Origin: Streptomyces griseofuscus | GTDB lineage: Bacteria > Actinomycetota > Actinomycetes > Streptomycetales > Streptomycetaceae | Direction: 5' to 3' | DNA: 64,000 nucleotides | Assembly (NCBI RefSeq): GCF_014673495.1 | Contig: NZ_CP051006.1 | Span: 6,537,501 to 6,601,500, forward strand | In this document: positions 48,421 to 57,282 of the stretch, piece by piece | How the letters are laid out: the number at the start of each line of letters is the position of its first letter | Numbering within the stretch: position 1 is the stretch's first letter | The notes under the pieces: generated by a model | The model's database searches: none | What the model saw: only the letters and a program-made list of their open reading frames with translations | Told to the model about the DNA's origin: nothing | Program-made: the position numbers and the translations under genes

Positions 48421-49638
48421 TCATGGAGGCCCGGAGCCGTTCAGCCAGAACGCCCCGTACACCGCGGAGACGATCGCCAACCCCACCGTGACCAGGGCGG
48501 ATCGGGAGGTCCGCAGCCGGGCGAGCGCGGCGGCGAGCGGGAAGAGCACCGGGAAGGCGGGCAGCAGCAGCCGGGGCTTGGAGCCGAAGTAGCTCGACGC
48601 GCACAGCGCGAGCGCGAGCACGACGCCGGTGTACGCCAGCAGTTCGAGCGGCTGGCCCCGGCGGACGCCGGTGACGTACAGCCAGAGCAGCAGCGCGACG
48701 CCCGCGATCAGGCCGACGCCCGCGAGCGCGGCGGGGAACGAGGTGAACTTCTCGGCCACGAAGCGCGCGAATGCGTACCCGCCGTCGAAGCCGTTGCGCC
48801 ACCCGGCCTGGACGTCCAGATAGCCGAGCGGCCCCTTGCCGGTGCGACGGCCCACCCAGAGGACATAACCGGCCGCGCCGAGCGGGGCGAGCGACACGCC
48901 GAGGAGACGGCGGACGGTGGAGTGCGCGGGGGCGCGTGTCGAGGACCGAGCGCCGTCCGAACGCGCCGCGCTTCGGTCCCGCACGAACGAGACCGCTGCC
49001 GCGACCCACACCGCCGCCACCACCGCGCCGCCCACCGGCCGGGTCAGCCCCGCGAGCGCCGCGAGCAGCCCCGCGCCCACCCACCGACCGGTCAGCAGCG
49101 CGTACAGCGCCCAGGCGGCCAGCGCCGTGAACAGTGACTCGCTGTACGCCATCGACTGCACGGCCGCGACCGGCAGCACCGCCCACAGCAGCACCGCGCA
49201 GACCCCGGTCCGGGCTCCGTACACGTGCTCGGCCACCGCGAAGATCCCCGCCGCCGCGACCAGCGAGGCCACCAGGCTCACCACGAGCCCCGCGTGCGCG
49301 TACGACAGCGGGGTGAGCGCGTGCAGCAGCCGCTCCAGCCAGGGCAGCAGCGGGAAGAACGCCAGGTTCGAATGGATGTCGCCGTTCGGCAGCCGCACCT
49401 GGTAGCCGTAGCCCAGTTCGGCGACCCGCGTGTACCAGAGGGAGTCCCAGCGCCCCGTCAGCAGCGTCAGCGCGCTCTTGCCGCGCGCGGCGCTCCACAC
49501 CGCCAGCACCACCAGGCCCAGGGCGCGGACCGCCGCGTACGCCAGCACGGCCGGCACCGCCCGGCGCAGCAGCGGGACGGCGGACGGGACGGCGGGCGGG
49601 GCGTGGGCCGCGGCCACGCCGGTCCTGAGATCGGTCAC
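48421..49638 (-). CDS. GT-C membrane mannosyltransferase, PIG-V-like
   Basis: The 405-aa protein has about nine to eleven hydrophobic segments. RWDSLWYTRVAELGYGY followed by HSNLAFFPLLPWL is characteristic of PIG-V-type mannosyltransferases, whose lumenal Asp lies in the WD motif. It likely uses a polyprenyl-phosphate sugar on the outer membrane face. GTG 49638 has no clear SD. The 240-bp gap to PAP2 contains an AT-rich patch but no gene. Confidence 0.82.
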   Translation of the reverse strand: MTDLRTGVAAAHAPPAVPSAVPLLRRAVPAVLAYAAVRALGLVVLAVWSAARGKSALTLLTGRWDSLWYTRVAELGYGYQVRLPNGDIHSNLAFFPLLPWLERLLHALTPLSYAHAGLVVSLVASLVAAAGIFAVAEHVYGARTGVCAVLLWAVLPVAAVQSMAYSESLFTALAAWALYALLTGRWVGAGLLAALAGLTRPVGGAVVAAVWVAAAVSFVRDRSAARSDGARSSTRAPAHSTVRRLLGVSLAPLGAAGYVLWVGRRTGKGPLGYLDVQAGWRNGFDGGYAFARFVAEKFTSFPAALAGVGLIAGVALLLWLYVTGVRRGQPLELLAYTGVVLALALCASSYFGSKPRLLLPAFPVLFPLAAALARLRTSRSALVTVGLAIVSAVYGAFWLNGSGPP

Positions 49639-49884
49639 GGGCTCGATTATCGACCGGACGGGGGAACGCTCCGGCCGCCGGACCGGTACGACGTGGTGCA
49701 CCCCACAGGGGTCGCCGCCCGGGGTGAGAGGTCCGCCACGCGGCGGCGGGGCGGACTCGCGTAGGCTGACGAGCCATTCCCGTGGGTTCAGCGGGGTCCG
49801 GGAACACCGCTTCTTCCCGGCCGTACGACAAAGGGAGAGCCTGTCGCTCCGCCCCGCACGAGGGAACATCTGGGAGGTGCGTAC

Positions 49885-51672
49885 ATGTCCGGGACGACCA
49901 CGGCCGCGCTCCGGCCGCGCCGTCGGACGGCCGGGCCCGGTGCCAACCGCTGGGTCGTCCTCGTCGTCCTCTGCGTCAGCCTGCTGCTCGTCGCCCTCGA
50001 CGCGACCGTGCTGCATGTGGCTGTCCCCGCGGTCAGCGAGGACCTGCGGCCCAGCGCCATCCAGCTGCTCTGGATCGTCGACGTCTACCCCCTGGTCTGC
50101 GCCGCGCTGCTGATCCTCTTCGGCACCCTCGGCGACCGCGTCGGACGCCGACGCGTACTCCTGCTCGGCTACGGCCTGTTCGGCGTGGCCTCCGCGGTGG
50201 CCGCCTGCGCGCACTCCGCCGAGGTGCTGATCCTCGCCCGCGCCCTGATCGGCGTCGGCGGCGCCATGATCATGCCCGCGACCCTGTCGATCCTGCGCCA
50301 GGTCTTCCCCGACCGGCGTGAGCGCGCCCTCGCCATCGGTGTGTGGAGCGCGGTCGCCGCGGTCGGCGCGGCGGTCGGACCGCTGCTCGGCGGCTTTCTG
50401 CTGGAGCACTTCTGGTGGGGCTCGGTCTTCCTGATCAACATCCCGCTGATGCTGATCAGCCTCCCCGTCGGACGGCTGCTGCTGCCCGAGTCCCGGGGCG
50501 AGACGGACGGCCCCTGGGACGTGGTCGGCGCGCTGATGGCGGCCGCGGGCCTGTTCGGCGTCGTGCTCGGCGTGAAGCGGCTCGGCGGCGGCGAGGACCC
50601 CACGGGCCCGCTCACCCTGCTGCCGCTGCTGGTCGGCGCGGCCCTCCTGGTCCTCTTCGTACGGCGCCAGCGGCGGCTGCCGCATCCGCTGGTGGACCTG
50701 TGCATGTTCCGCAGGCCCGCCTTCAGCACCTCGGTGGGCTGCATCGTGCTGGCCATGCTCGCGCTGGTCGGCCTTGAGCTGATCGCCGCGCAGTATCTGC
50801 AACTGGTGCTCGGCCTGTCCCCGCTCGCCACCGGGCTGCGGCTGCTGCCGCTGACCGTGGCGGCGATGGCGGCCGGTCTGCTGGGCGCGCGCGTGCTGCG
50901 CCGGTTCGGGCCGCGCCGGATGGTGTGCACCGGCTTCTGTCTGACGGCGGCCGCGGTGCTGACCCTGACCGCGATGGGCCCCGCCGACAACTCCCCGCTG
51001 CTGCTGTCCGCCTTCGTGCTGCTCGGCCTCGGCCTGGAGACCACGCTGTTCGGCGCCTACGAGTCGATGCTCAGCGAGGCCCCCGCCGACCGGGCCGGCG
51101 GGGCGGCGGCGATCGGCGAGACGTCGTACCAGCTCGGCGCCGGTATCGGTATCGCGCTGCTCGGCAGTGTGATGAACGCCGCCTATACGCCCCGGCTGCA
51201 CACGGTCCCCGGGGTCTCCGCCCCGGACGCGACCGCCGCCGGGCACTCGCTGGGCGAGGCGTACGACGTCGCCGACCGGCTCGGCGGCCCCACCGGGGCG
51301 GTGCTGCGCCGGGTGGCACGGGACTCCTTCGTGCACGGGCTGCATCTGACCCTGCTGGTGAGCGCGGGCCTGTTGCTGCTGGGCGCGGTGATGGCGCTGC
51401 GGCTGCCGCGGATCATGCAGTGCGGCGCGGAGACCGAGTCCGGTGTGGAGCCCGGGACCCGCGCGGAGACCGGAACCGGCGCGGAGCCGGAGACCGGCGC
51501 GGCGACCGGGACCGCCGGGGATGCGGAGAGCGTGCCGGGCGCCGTCGAAGCGGCCGCCGAGCCGCCCGCCCCCGAGCCCGGCGTCGCCGGGTTGCCTTCC
51601 CCGCGCGGCTCCGAGCAGCCGCGCGCCGCCGGGCAGCCGCAGCTCCCGGAGAAGCCGCGGGTCTCCGCCTGA
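49885..51672 (+). CDS. MFS drug exporter, DHA2 (14-span) family
   Basis: The 595-aa protein has motif A GDRVGRRRVLLLGYG, DATVLHVAVPAVSEDL in helix 1 and ARALIGVGGAMIMPATLSIL, typical of DHA2/EmrB-type proton antiporters. After the last span a tail of about 90 residues is rich in Glu, Thr, Gly and Pro with ETGTGAEPETGAATG repeats. ATG 49885 follows gggagg. The substrate is unknown. TAGGCT at 49762-49767 is a possible -10. Confidence 0.92.
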   Translation: MSGTTTAALRPRRRTAGPGANRWVVLVVLCVSLLLVALDATVLHVAVPAVSEDLRPSAIQLLWIVDVYPLVCAALLILFGTLGDRVGRRRVLLLGYGLFGVASAVAACAHSAEVLILARALIGVGGAMIMPATLSILRQVFPDRRERALAIGVWSAVAAVGAAVGPLLGGFLLEHFWWGSVFLINIPLMLISLPVGRLLLPESRGETDGPWDVVGALMAAAGLFGVVLGVKRLGGGEDPTGPLTLLPLLVGAALLVLFVRRQRRLPHPLVDLCMFRRPAFSTSVGCIVLAMLALVGLELIAAQYLQLVLGLSPLATGLRLLPLTVAAMAAGLLGARVLRRFGPRRMVCTGFCLTAAAVLTLTAMGPADNSPLLLSAFVLLGLGLETTLFGAYESMLSEAPADRAGGAAAIGETSYQLGAGIGIALLGSVMNAAYTPRLHTVPGVSAPDATAAGHSLGEAYDVADRLGGPTGAVLRRVARDSFVHGLHLTLLVSAGLLLLGAVMALRLPRIMQCGAETESGVEPGTRAETGTGAEPETGAATGTAGDAESVPGAVEAAAEPPAPEPGVAGLPSPRGSEQPRAAGQPQLPEKPRVSA

Positions 51673-51722
51673 CCCCTCTGGACGTGCGGGACACTGCGCC
51701 GTAACGTCGGCCGCACAGCCGT

Positions 51723-51739
51723 AACTAGCGCTGCTAGTT
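51723..51739. promoter_or_regulatory. 17-bp palindromic operator upstream of the acyl-CoA dehydrogenase gene
   Basis: The sequence aactagcgctgctagtt is a perfect dyad (7-bp arms, 3-bp centre) lying 22 nt before the ATG at 51762, where a repressor would block transcription. The form suits a TetR-family regulator. No regulator gene is adjacent. Confidence 0.6.
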
Positions 51740-51761
51740 TTCAGTACCCGGAGGGTGTCCC

Positions 51762-52946
51762 ATGTCCGCGAAGCTGCCCCCGTTCGACGCCGCCGACCCG
51801 CTCGGGATCGACGATCTGCTGGACCCCGAGGACCTCGCGATCCGGGACACCGTCCGCGGCTGGGCGGCCGACCGGGTGCTGCCGTACGTCGCCGACTGGT
51901 ACGAGAAGGGCGAGCTGCCCCAGATCCGGGAGCTCGCCCGGGAGCTGGGCGGGATCGGTGCCCTCGGGATGTCCCTCACCGGGTACGGCTGCGCGGGCGC
52001 GTCGGCCGTGCAGTACGGGCTGGCCTGCCTGGAGCTGGAGGCCGCCGACTCCGGTATCCGCTCGCTGGTCTCCGTGCAGGGCTCCCTCGCCATGTACGCC
52101 ATCCACCGCTTCGGCAGCGAGGAGCAGAAGCAGGAGTGGCTGCCGCGGATGGCGGCCGGCGAGGTGATCGGTTGCTTCGGCCTGACCGAGCCGGACCACG
52201 GCTCCGACCCGGCCTCCATGCGTACCCATGCCAAGCGCGACGGCGAGGACTGGGTGCTCAACGGGCGCAAGATGTGGATCACCAACGGGTCGGTCGCCGG
52301 GGTCGCCGTCGTCTGGGCACAGACCGAGGAGGGCATCCGCGGCTTCGTCGTACCGACCGACACGCCCGGCTTCTCGGCGCCCGAGATCAAGCACAAGTGG
52401 TCCCTGCGGGCCTCCGTCACCAGTGAACTCGTCCTGGACGACGTGCGGTTGCCCGCGAGCGCGGCGCTGCCGGAGGTCATCGGGCTGCGCGGCCCGCTGA
52501 GCTGTCTCTCGCACGCCCGCTACGGCATCGTCTGGGGCGCGATGGGCGCGGCGCGCAGCAGCTTCGAGTCGGCCGTGGAGTACGCGAAGACCCGTGAACA
52601 GTTCGGGCGGCCCATCGGCGGCTTCCAGCTCACCCAGGCCAAGCTCGCCGACATGGCGGTCGAACTGCACAAGGGGATCCTGCTCGCCCACCATCTGGGG
52701 CGGCGGATGGACGCGGGCCGGCTGCGCCCGGAGCAGGTCAGCTTCGGCAAGCTGAACAACGTCCGCGAGGCCATCGAGATCTGCCGTACGGCGCGGACGA
52801 TCCTCGGTGCCAACGGGATCTCCCTCGAATACCCCGTGATGCGGCACGCGACCAACCTCGAATCGGTGCTCACCTACGAGGGCACCGTCGAGATGCACCA
52901 GCTGGTGCTGGGCAAGGCGCTCACCGGGCTCGACGCGTTCCGGTGA
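51762..52946 (+). CDS. Acyl-CoA dehydrogenase, glutaryl-CoA dehydrogenase-like
   Basis: The 394-aa flavoenzyme has LTEPDHGSDPASM, the substrate-binding IRSLVSVQGSLAMYAIHRFG and the C-terminal catalytic Glu in TYEGTVEMHQLVLGKALTG, all as in glutaryl-CoA dehydrogenases. It probably oxidises and decarboxylates glutaryl-CoA to crotonyl-CoA in lysine/tryptophan breakdown. ATG 51762 follows ggaggg. Confidence 0.88.
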   Translation: MSAKLPPFDAADPLGIDDLLDPEDLAIRDTVRGWAADRVLPYVADWYEKGELPQIRELARELGGIGALGMSLTGYGCAGASAVQYGLACLELEAADSGIRSLVSVQGSLAMYAIHRFGSEEQKQEWLPRMAAGEVIGCFGLTEPDHGSDPASMRTHAKRDGEDWVLNGRKMWITNGSVAGVAVVWAQTEEGIRGFVVPTDTPGFSAPEIKHKWSLRASVTSELVLDDVRLPASAALPEVIGLRGPLSCLSHARYGIVWGAMGAARSSFESAVEYAKTREQFGRPIGGFQLTQAKLADMAVELHKGILLAHHLGRRMDAGRLRPEQVSFGKLNNVREAIEICRTARTILGANGISLEYPVMRHATNLESVLTYEGTVEMHQLVLGKALTGLDAFR

Positions 52947-52982
52947 GCCACCGAACGGGCGGGGCCGGTGTGCGGCCCCGCC

Positions 52983-53420
52983 TCAGCTCTGGTTGAAGAA
53001 GCCGTCCGTGCGGTGCGCGGACGCGTCACCGCTGATGATCTCCGTGTCGGCCGGGGTCAGCAGGAACACCCGCGTGGAGACCCGGTCGATGGAACCGCGC
53101 AGACCGAAGATCAGCCCCGCCGCGAAGTCCACGACGCGCTTGGCGTCGCCGGGCTCCATGCCGGTGAGGTTCATGATGACCGGGACCCCGTCCCGGAACA
53201 GCTCGCCGATGGCACGGGCGTCCCGGAAGCTGTCCGGGGTGACCGTGGCGATCCGCCGGCTCTTCTCCTCGGCCTTGTCCGCGGCCACCTGAACCCGCGG
53301 GTCGGTCACCCAGGCGTCCCCGGACGTGGTGCCCTCGGAGTAGTCGTCGTCGTAATAGCGCTCGTCATCGTTGTCGTCGACGAGGCCGAGCCACGCACTC
53401 GCCTTGCGTACCGATCCCAT
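52983..53420 (-). CDS. sflA: SepF-like cell division protein (probable SflA)
   Basis: The 145-aa protein has a SepF domain (GVPVIMNLTGMEPGDAKRVV, DFAAGLIFGLRGSIDRVSTR, VFLLTPADTEI) after a short acidic N-terminus (DDNDDERYYDDDYSEG). SepF tethers FtsZ to the membrane. Streptomyces also has SepF-like SflA and SflB acting in sporulation septation; from memory SflA is encoded at this chromosomal place (SCO1749). It lies far from the division cluster. ATG 53420 follows gaggagg. Confidence 0.85.
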   Translation of the reverse strand: MGSVRKASAWLGLVDDNDDERYYDDDYSEGTTSGDAWVTDPRVQVAADKAEEKSRRIATVTPDSFRDARAIGELFRDGVPVIMNLTGMEPGDAKRVVDFAAGLIFGLRGSIDRVSTRVFLLTPADTEIISGDASAHRTDGFFNQS

Positions 53421-53690
53421 GGACGCCTCCTCTCACAGCGGTCTCTCGTGCTTGCGCACCTTCCCCTATGGTCATCCATGATGCTGACAGCGCGCCAAGT
53501 GGATAGTCGCCGCACGGGGGGTTTGTGACGGTACTGGTGCACAGCCGATCCGTCGAGACTCCTTGTCCCCCAAGGGTTGTGACACGTACGGCTGCTGACT
53601 GTGAGTGAAATATGATGGTCGGCGGCGGATGGGTGACGCTCGGTGCGTCCGGGTGAAGCCATCGCCACCTCAACACACGGGGGAAACGCT

Positions 53691-54929
53691 GTGTTCGGAA
53701 TAGTCAGGCCCTGCTCGCATCGGCTGGGTGACCGCTTCAAGTCCGAGTGGATGGCGCATCTGTGCGGGCTCTGCCTCGCGTTGCGCGGCGACCATGGTCA
53801 GTTCGCACGTGTCGTCACCAACTATGACGGTTTGTTGATCTCTGTGTTGACGGAGGCTCAGCTCGGCCGGAGCGAGGGCGGACGGCGCCTGGCGGGGCCC
53901 TGTGCGCTGCGCGGGATGCGGCCGGCGTCCGTCGCGCAGGGCGAGGGCGCGCGGCTCGCGGCGGCCGTCTCCCTGGTGCTCGCCGCGGCGAAGGTCCGCG
54001 ACCACGTCGCCGACCGGGACGGGCTGCTGGCCCGCCGGCCCGTGGCCGCCGCCGCCCGCAAGGTCGCGGCGAGCTGGGGCCGGGCCGGGGCGGCGGGCGG
54101 GGCGGCGGTCGGCTTCGACACCGGTGTCCTGGTGGACGCCGTCGAGCGGCAGCTCGGCATCGAGACGCTGGCCGGGCCCGGTACCCCGCTGCTGACCGTC
54201 ACCGAGCCCACCGAGACGGCCACCGCCGCCGCGTTCGCGCACACCGCGCGGCTGTCCGGCCGGCCGGGCAACGCGGCCCCGCTCGCCGAGGCCGGACGGC
54301 TCTTCGGGCGGCTCGCGCATCTGCTGGACGCGGTGGAGGACCAGCAGGCCGACGCGGCGGTCGGCGCCTGGAACCCGCTCACCGCGACCGGCACCTCCCG
54401 CGCCGAGGCGCGCAGGCTCGCCGACGACGCGGTGCACGGCATCCGACTCGCCCTGAAGGACGCCGAGTTCAGCGACGGCGGGCTGGTCCATCTGCTGCTG
54501 GTGCACGAGCTGCGCCGCTCGGTGGACCGGGCGTTCGGCACGACGACCTGCGGACACACCGGTGCGGAGGGCGCGTTCGGGCCGCCGACCGGGCCGTACG
54601 CGCCGGGGAACCCGGGCAACCCGGGGCCGCAGGGGCCGTATGTGCCGGGCGGCCCCTACGGCACCCCGCACGGCAACCCCTACGGCACCCCCCAGGGCGG
54701 GGGGCCGCAGGGCCCGGACAAGCGGGGCTTCTGGGCCGGCTGCGCCGCCGCCCTGGCCGTGTGCTGCACCTGCAAGGTGTGCTGCGCCGACGAGTTCGAG
54801 GGCCCGTGGTCGCGCAAGCGGCGCGACGGCTGTTGCGCCTCCTGCGACTGCAACTGCGACTGGTCGTGCTGCGAGGCCCTGGAGTGCTGCGAGTGCTGCG
54901 AGTGCTGTGCCTGCGACTGCGGCTGCTGA
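53691..54929 (+). CDS. DUF5685-type protein with cysteine-packed C-terminal tail
   Basis: The 412-aa protein begins VFGIVRPCSHRLGDRFKSEW with HLCGLCLAL soon after, as in DUF5685 proteins. A helical body is followed by a Gly/Pro-rich linker (GPYGTPHGNPYGTPQ type) and about 60 final residues with some 22 cysteines in CC, CxC and CxxC patterns (ECCECCECCACDCGC). This suggests metal binding but no function is known to me. GTG 53691 follows gggggaa; TATGAT at 53611-53616 is a likely -10. Confidence 0.82.
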   Translation: MFGIVRPCSHRLGDRFKSEWMAHLCGLCLALRGDHGQFARVVTNYDGLLISVLTEAQLGRSEGGRRLAGPCALRGMRPASVAQGEGARLAAAVSLVLAAAKVRDHVADRDGLLARRPVAAAARKVAASWGRAGAAGGAAVGFDTGVLVDAVERQLGIETLAGPGTPLLTVTEPTETATAAAFAHTARLSGRPGNAAPLAEAGRLFGRLAHLLDAVEDQQADAAVGAWNPLTATGTSRAEARRLADDAVHGIRLALKDAEFSDGGLVHLLLVHELRRSVDRAFGTTTCGHTGAEGAFGPPTGPYAPGNPGNPGPQGPYVPGGPYGTPHGNPYGTPQGGGPQGPDKRGFWAGCAAALAVCCTCKVCCADEFEGPWSRKRRDGCCASCDCNCDWSCCEALECCECCECCACDCGC

Positions 54930-54936
54930 GCTGCAC

Positions 54937-55014
54937 CGGGCCGCGTGACCCCGGCCTCTGGCCGCGTGACCCCGGCTCGGGCGGCTGACCCCCGCTCGGG
55001 CCGATGACCCCCGT
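54937..55014 (+). repeat. Degenerate short tandem repeat between convergent genes
   Basis: About four imperfect copies of gccgcgtgaccccgg-like sequence (period 18-21 bp) fill the gap between the DUF5685 gene and the convergent lipoprotein gene. Each copy contains tgacccc. Confidence 0.6.
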
Positions 55015-55959
55015 TCAGCCCTTGATCTCGGGCGGGGAGATCTGTGACTTCCTGATCGCCGAGCCGGTCGTGCCCCACTTCTTCAGGATCTTGTCGTAGG
55101 TGCCGTCGGCGATCAGCCGGTCCACCGCGGCCCGGAAGGCGGGCGCGAGCTTCGTGCCCTTCTTGAAGGCGAAGCCGACGTCCAGGCGGTGGAACTCATT
55201 GAGGAACTTCAGGCCCGGCTGCCGCGCGACGGCGTAGCGCAGCCCGTTGATCGTGGACATCACGACATCGCTGCGGCCCTGCTGCACCGAGGACCAGATC
55301 GCACTCGGGTCGGCGTACGTCTGCACCTGGTACGGCTTCTTGCCCGCGTCGGCGCACAGATGCCTGCTCTCCTCCAGCGTGGCCTCGAACGTGGTGCCGG
55401 CGCCGGTCGCCACGTTCAGCCCGCACAGCTGCTTCAGATCGGTGATCCTGCCGAGCTTGCTGTCCTCGCGGGTGGCGAAGCCCTGGCCGTCGTTGATGTA
55501 GGTGACGAAGTCGATGGTCCTGCGCCGCTCGTCGGTGACCCCGAAGTTGCTCGCGCCGAAGTCGTACTTGCCGCTGTCCAGGGCGGGCAGGATCGCCTCG
55601 AAACTCGCCTGGTCCACGGTCAGTTCGAGCCCCAGCACCTTGGCGACCGCCTTGGTGAAGTCGACGTCCTGGCCGGTCAGCGTTCTGCCGTCGGCGAGGT
55701 ACGTGGTGCCGGGCGGGGTGCCGCCGACGCTGATCGCGGCGGTGAGGTGCCGGGTGCCGGGCGGCAGCAGCTTCGCCGCCGCGGGGTCGGTCCGCTCGCC
55801 CGACACCACGTCCGCGGTCGGCACCGCCTCGGACCTGGCCGCGACCCCCGAGGCGTCCGTACCGCCCGGACCCGAGCCGGAGCCGCATGCGGTGAGAAGC
55901 AGAACGGCCGAGGTCAAGGCGGTAAAGGGCATGACAAATCGATAAATCGGCGTACGCAT
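55015..55959 (-). CDS. Solute-binding lipoprotein, amino-acid ABC transporter family 3
   Basis: The 314-aa lipoprotein has a signal peptide ending in LLLTAC, then a type-II periplasmic-binding fold (GQDVDFTKAVAKVLGLELTV, DFGASNFGVTDERRRTIDFV, AAVDRLIADGTYDKILKKWG). It should deliver a polar, amino-acid-like solute to the divergent permease/ATPase genes. ATG 55959 follows aggag. Confidence 0.92.
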   Translation of the reverse strand: MRTPIYRFVMPFTALTSAVLLLTACGSGSGPGGTDASGVAARSEAVPTADVVSGERTDPAAAKLLPPGTRHLTAAISVGGTPPGTTYLADGRTLTGQDVDFTKAVAKVLGLELTVDQASFEAILPALDSGKYDFGASNFGVTDERRRTIDFVTYINDGQGFATREDSKLGRITDLKQLCGLNVATGAGTTFEATLEESRHLCADAGKKPYQVQTYADPSAIWSSVQQGRSDVVMSTINGLRYAVARQPGLKFLNEFHRLDVGFAFKKGTKLAPAFRAAVDRLIADGTYDKILKKWGTTGSAIRKSQISPPEIKG

Positions 55960-56424
55960 CGACGGCGTTCTCCTGAACGGGAAAAGGGGGTGCGCGAGTG
56001 CGAGGGGAGGGGCGCGTGTGAAGGCGCGGTGGAGCGGGGGATGCACGGAAACGCGGATACGCGGCAACGCGTGGGATCGGAAACGCGGAGAGCGCGAAGC
56101 GGGCCCGCCGGAGGGCGGGCATGCGCAGGGGGTCAGCTCAACAGGAGGAGGACCACACGCGACCGAAGTCGATGTGGGAGCGGGTGACCAGCCACTGCTG
56201 TGGATGCATGGGGCAAGTGGAACAGGCATCCGGTTCCGCGTCAACTGACTTGAGACGTACTGCTCACACTATGGACACCCTTGACAGCGCGGGCGATCGC
56301 TTGCGTACTCTCGGTGTACGGCCCTGCTGAGGGGCTCGGCCGTGACCGCGCCGCCCGTCCGGCGCGGCCGTGTGAAGGCATCACCCGTTCCGACGTTCGA
56401 CCGATCGCGTCACGGAGCCTTCGC
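55960..56424. other. Divergent intergenic region of the transport cluster
   Basis: This 465-bp gap between the lipoprotein and permease genes contains a good promoter for the permease operon (56281-56311). No gene is seen; the rest has no obvious operator. Confidence 0.5.
56281..56311 (+). promoter_or_regulatory. Candidate sigma-70-type promoter of the permease operon
   Basis: A perfect -35 TTGACA (56281-56286) and TACTCT (56306-56311) are separated by 19 bp, slightly longer than the ideal. It would give a leader of about 105 nt before the ATG at 56425. Confidence 0.5.
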
Positions 56425-57282
56425 ATGTCATCCGACACCCTCGCCCAAGCACCCACCGCCCCGGAGATACCCGGGCCCCCGGCCGTCCCCCGGATCGTGC
56501 CCCAGCGCCGCTACGGACAGTGGACCGCCGCCGTCGTCGTCCTCGTCCTGCTCGGCCTCGCCATCACCTCCGTCGTCCGCAACCGGGCGTTCCAGTGGGA
56601 CGTCGTGGCCGAGTACTTCACCACCGGCTCGGTGCTGCGCGGACTGTGGCTCACGCTCTGGCTGACCGCCGTGGTGATGACCCTCGGCTTCGCCCTCGGC
56701 ACCCTGCTCGCCGCGTTCCGGCTGTCCGCCAACCCCGTGCTGCGCGCGGTCGGCTGGGGCTATGTGTGGCTGTTCCGGTCCATCCCGATCCTGGTGCAGC
56801 TGCTGCTGTGGTTCAACATCGGGGCGCTGTACCCGACGGTGCTCGGGGTGAAGACGGTCGACCTGCTCAGCCCGGTCGCCGTCGCCGTCGTCGGCCTCAC
56901 CCTGCACGAGGCCGCCTACGCCGCCGAGGTCGTGCGCGGCGGCATCCTCTCCGTCGACCGCGGCCAGATCGAGGCCGCCCAGGCACTCGGCCTGAGCCGG
57001 TGGCGCCGCTGGCGGCGGATCGTGCTGCCGCAGGCGATGCGCTCCATCGTGCCGCCCGCCGGCAACATGCTGATCGGCACCCTCAAGGGCACCTCCATCG
57101 TCAGCGTCATCGCCGTCAACGACCTCCTGTTCTCGGCCCAGTTGATCTATCACCGCACCTACCAGGTCATCCCGCTGCTGATGGTCGCCACCCTCTGGTA
57201 CGCGGTCGTCACCACCGTGCTCGGCATCGGTCAGGCGTACGTCGAGAAGTACTACGCCCGCGGCACGGGCGGGACCCGATGA
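56425..57282 (+). CDS. Amino-acid-type ABC transporter permease
   Basis: The 285-aa permease has the family's TGSVLRGLWLTLWLTAVVMT start of the His/Glu/Gln-permease domain and the EAA loop EAAQALGLSRWRRWRRIVLP. It probably works as a homodimer with the ATPase at 59066. ATG 56425 follows ggag. Its stop overlaps the FAD protein gene (ATGA). Confidence 0.92.
   Translation: MSSDTLAQAPTAPEIPGPPAVPRIVPQRRYGQWTAAVVVLVLLGLAITSVVRNRAFQWDVVAEYFTTGSVLRGLWLTLWLTAVVMTLGFALGTLLAAFRLSANPVLRAVGWGYVWLFRSIPILVQLLLWFNIGALYPTVLGVKTVDLLSPVAVAVVGLTLHEAAYAAEVVRGGILSVDRGQIEAAQALGLSRWRRWRRIVLPQAMRSIVPPAGNMLIGTLKGTSIVSVIAVNDLLFSAQLIYHRTYQVIPLLMVATLWYAVVTTVLGIGQAYVEKYYARGTGGTR

Noticed and set aside
48421..51345. A 974-aa minus-strand frame spanning the PIG-V-like gene and the antisense of the MFS gene
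   Set aside because: Only the part from 49638 downwards matches a family; the rest is antisense to a clear 14-span transporter and is His/Gln/Arg-rich nonsense.
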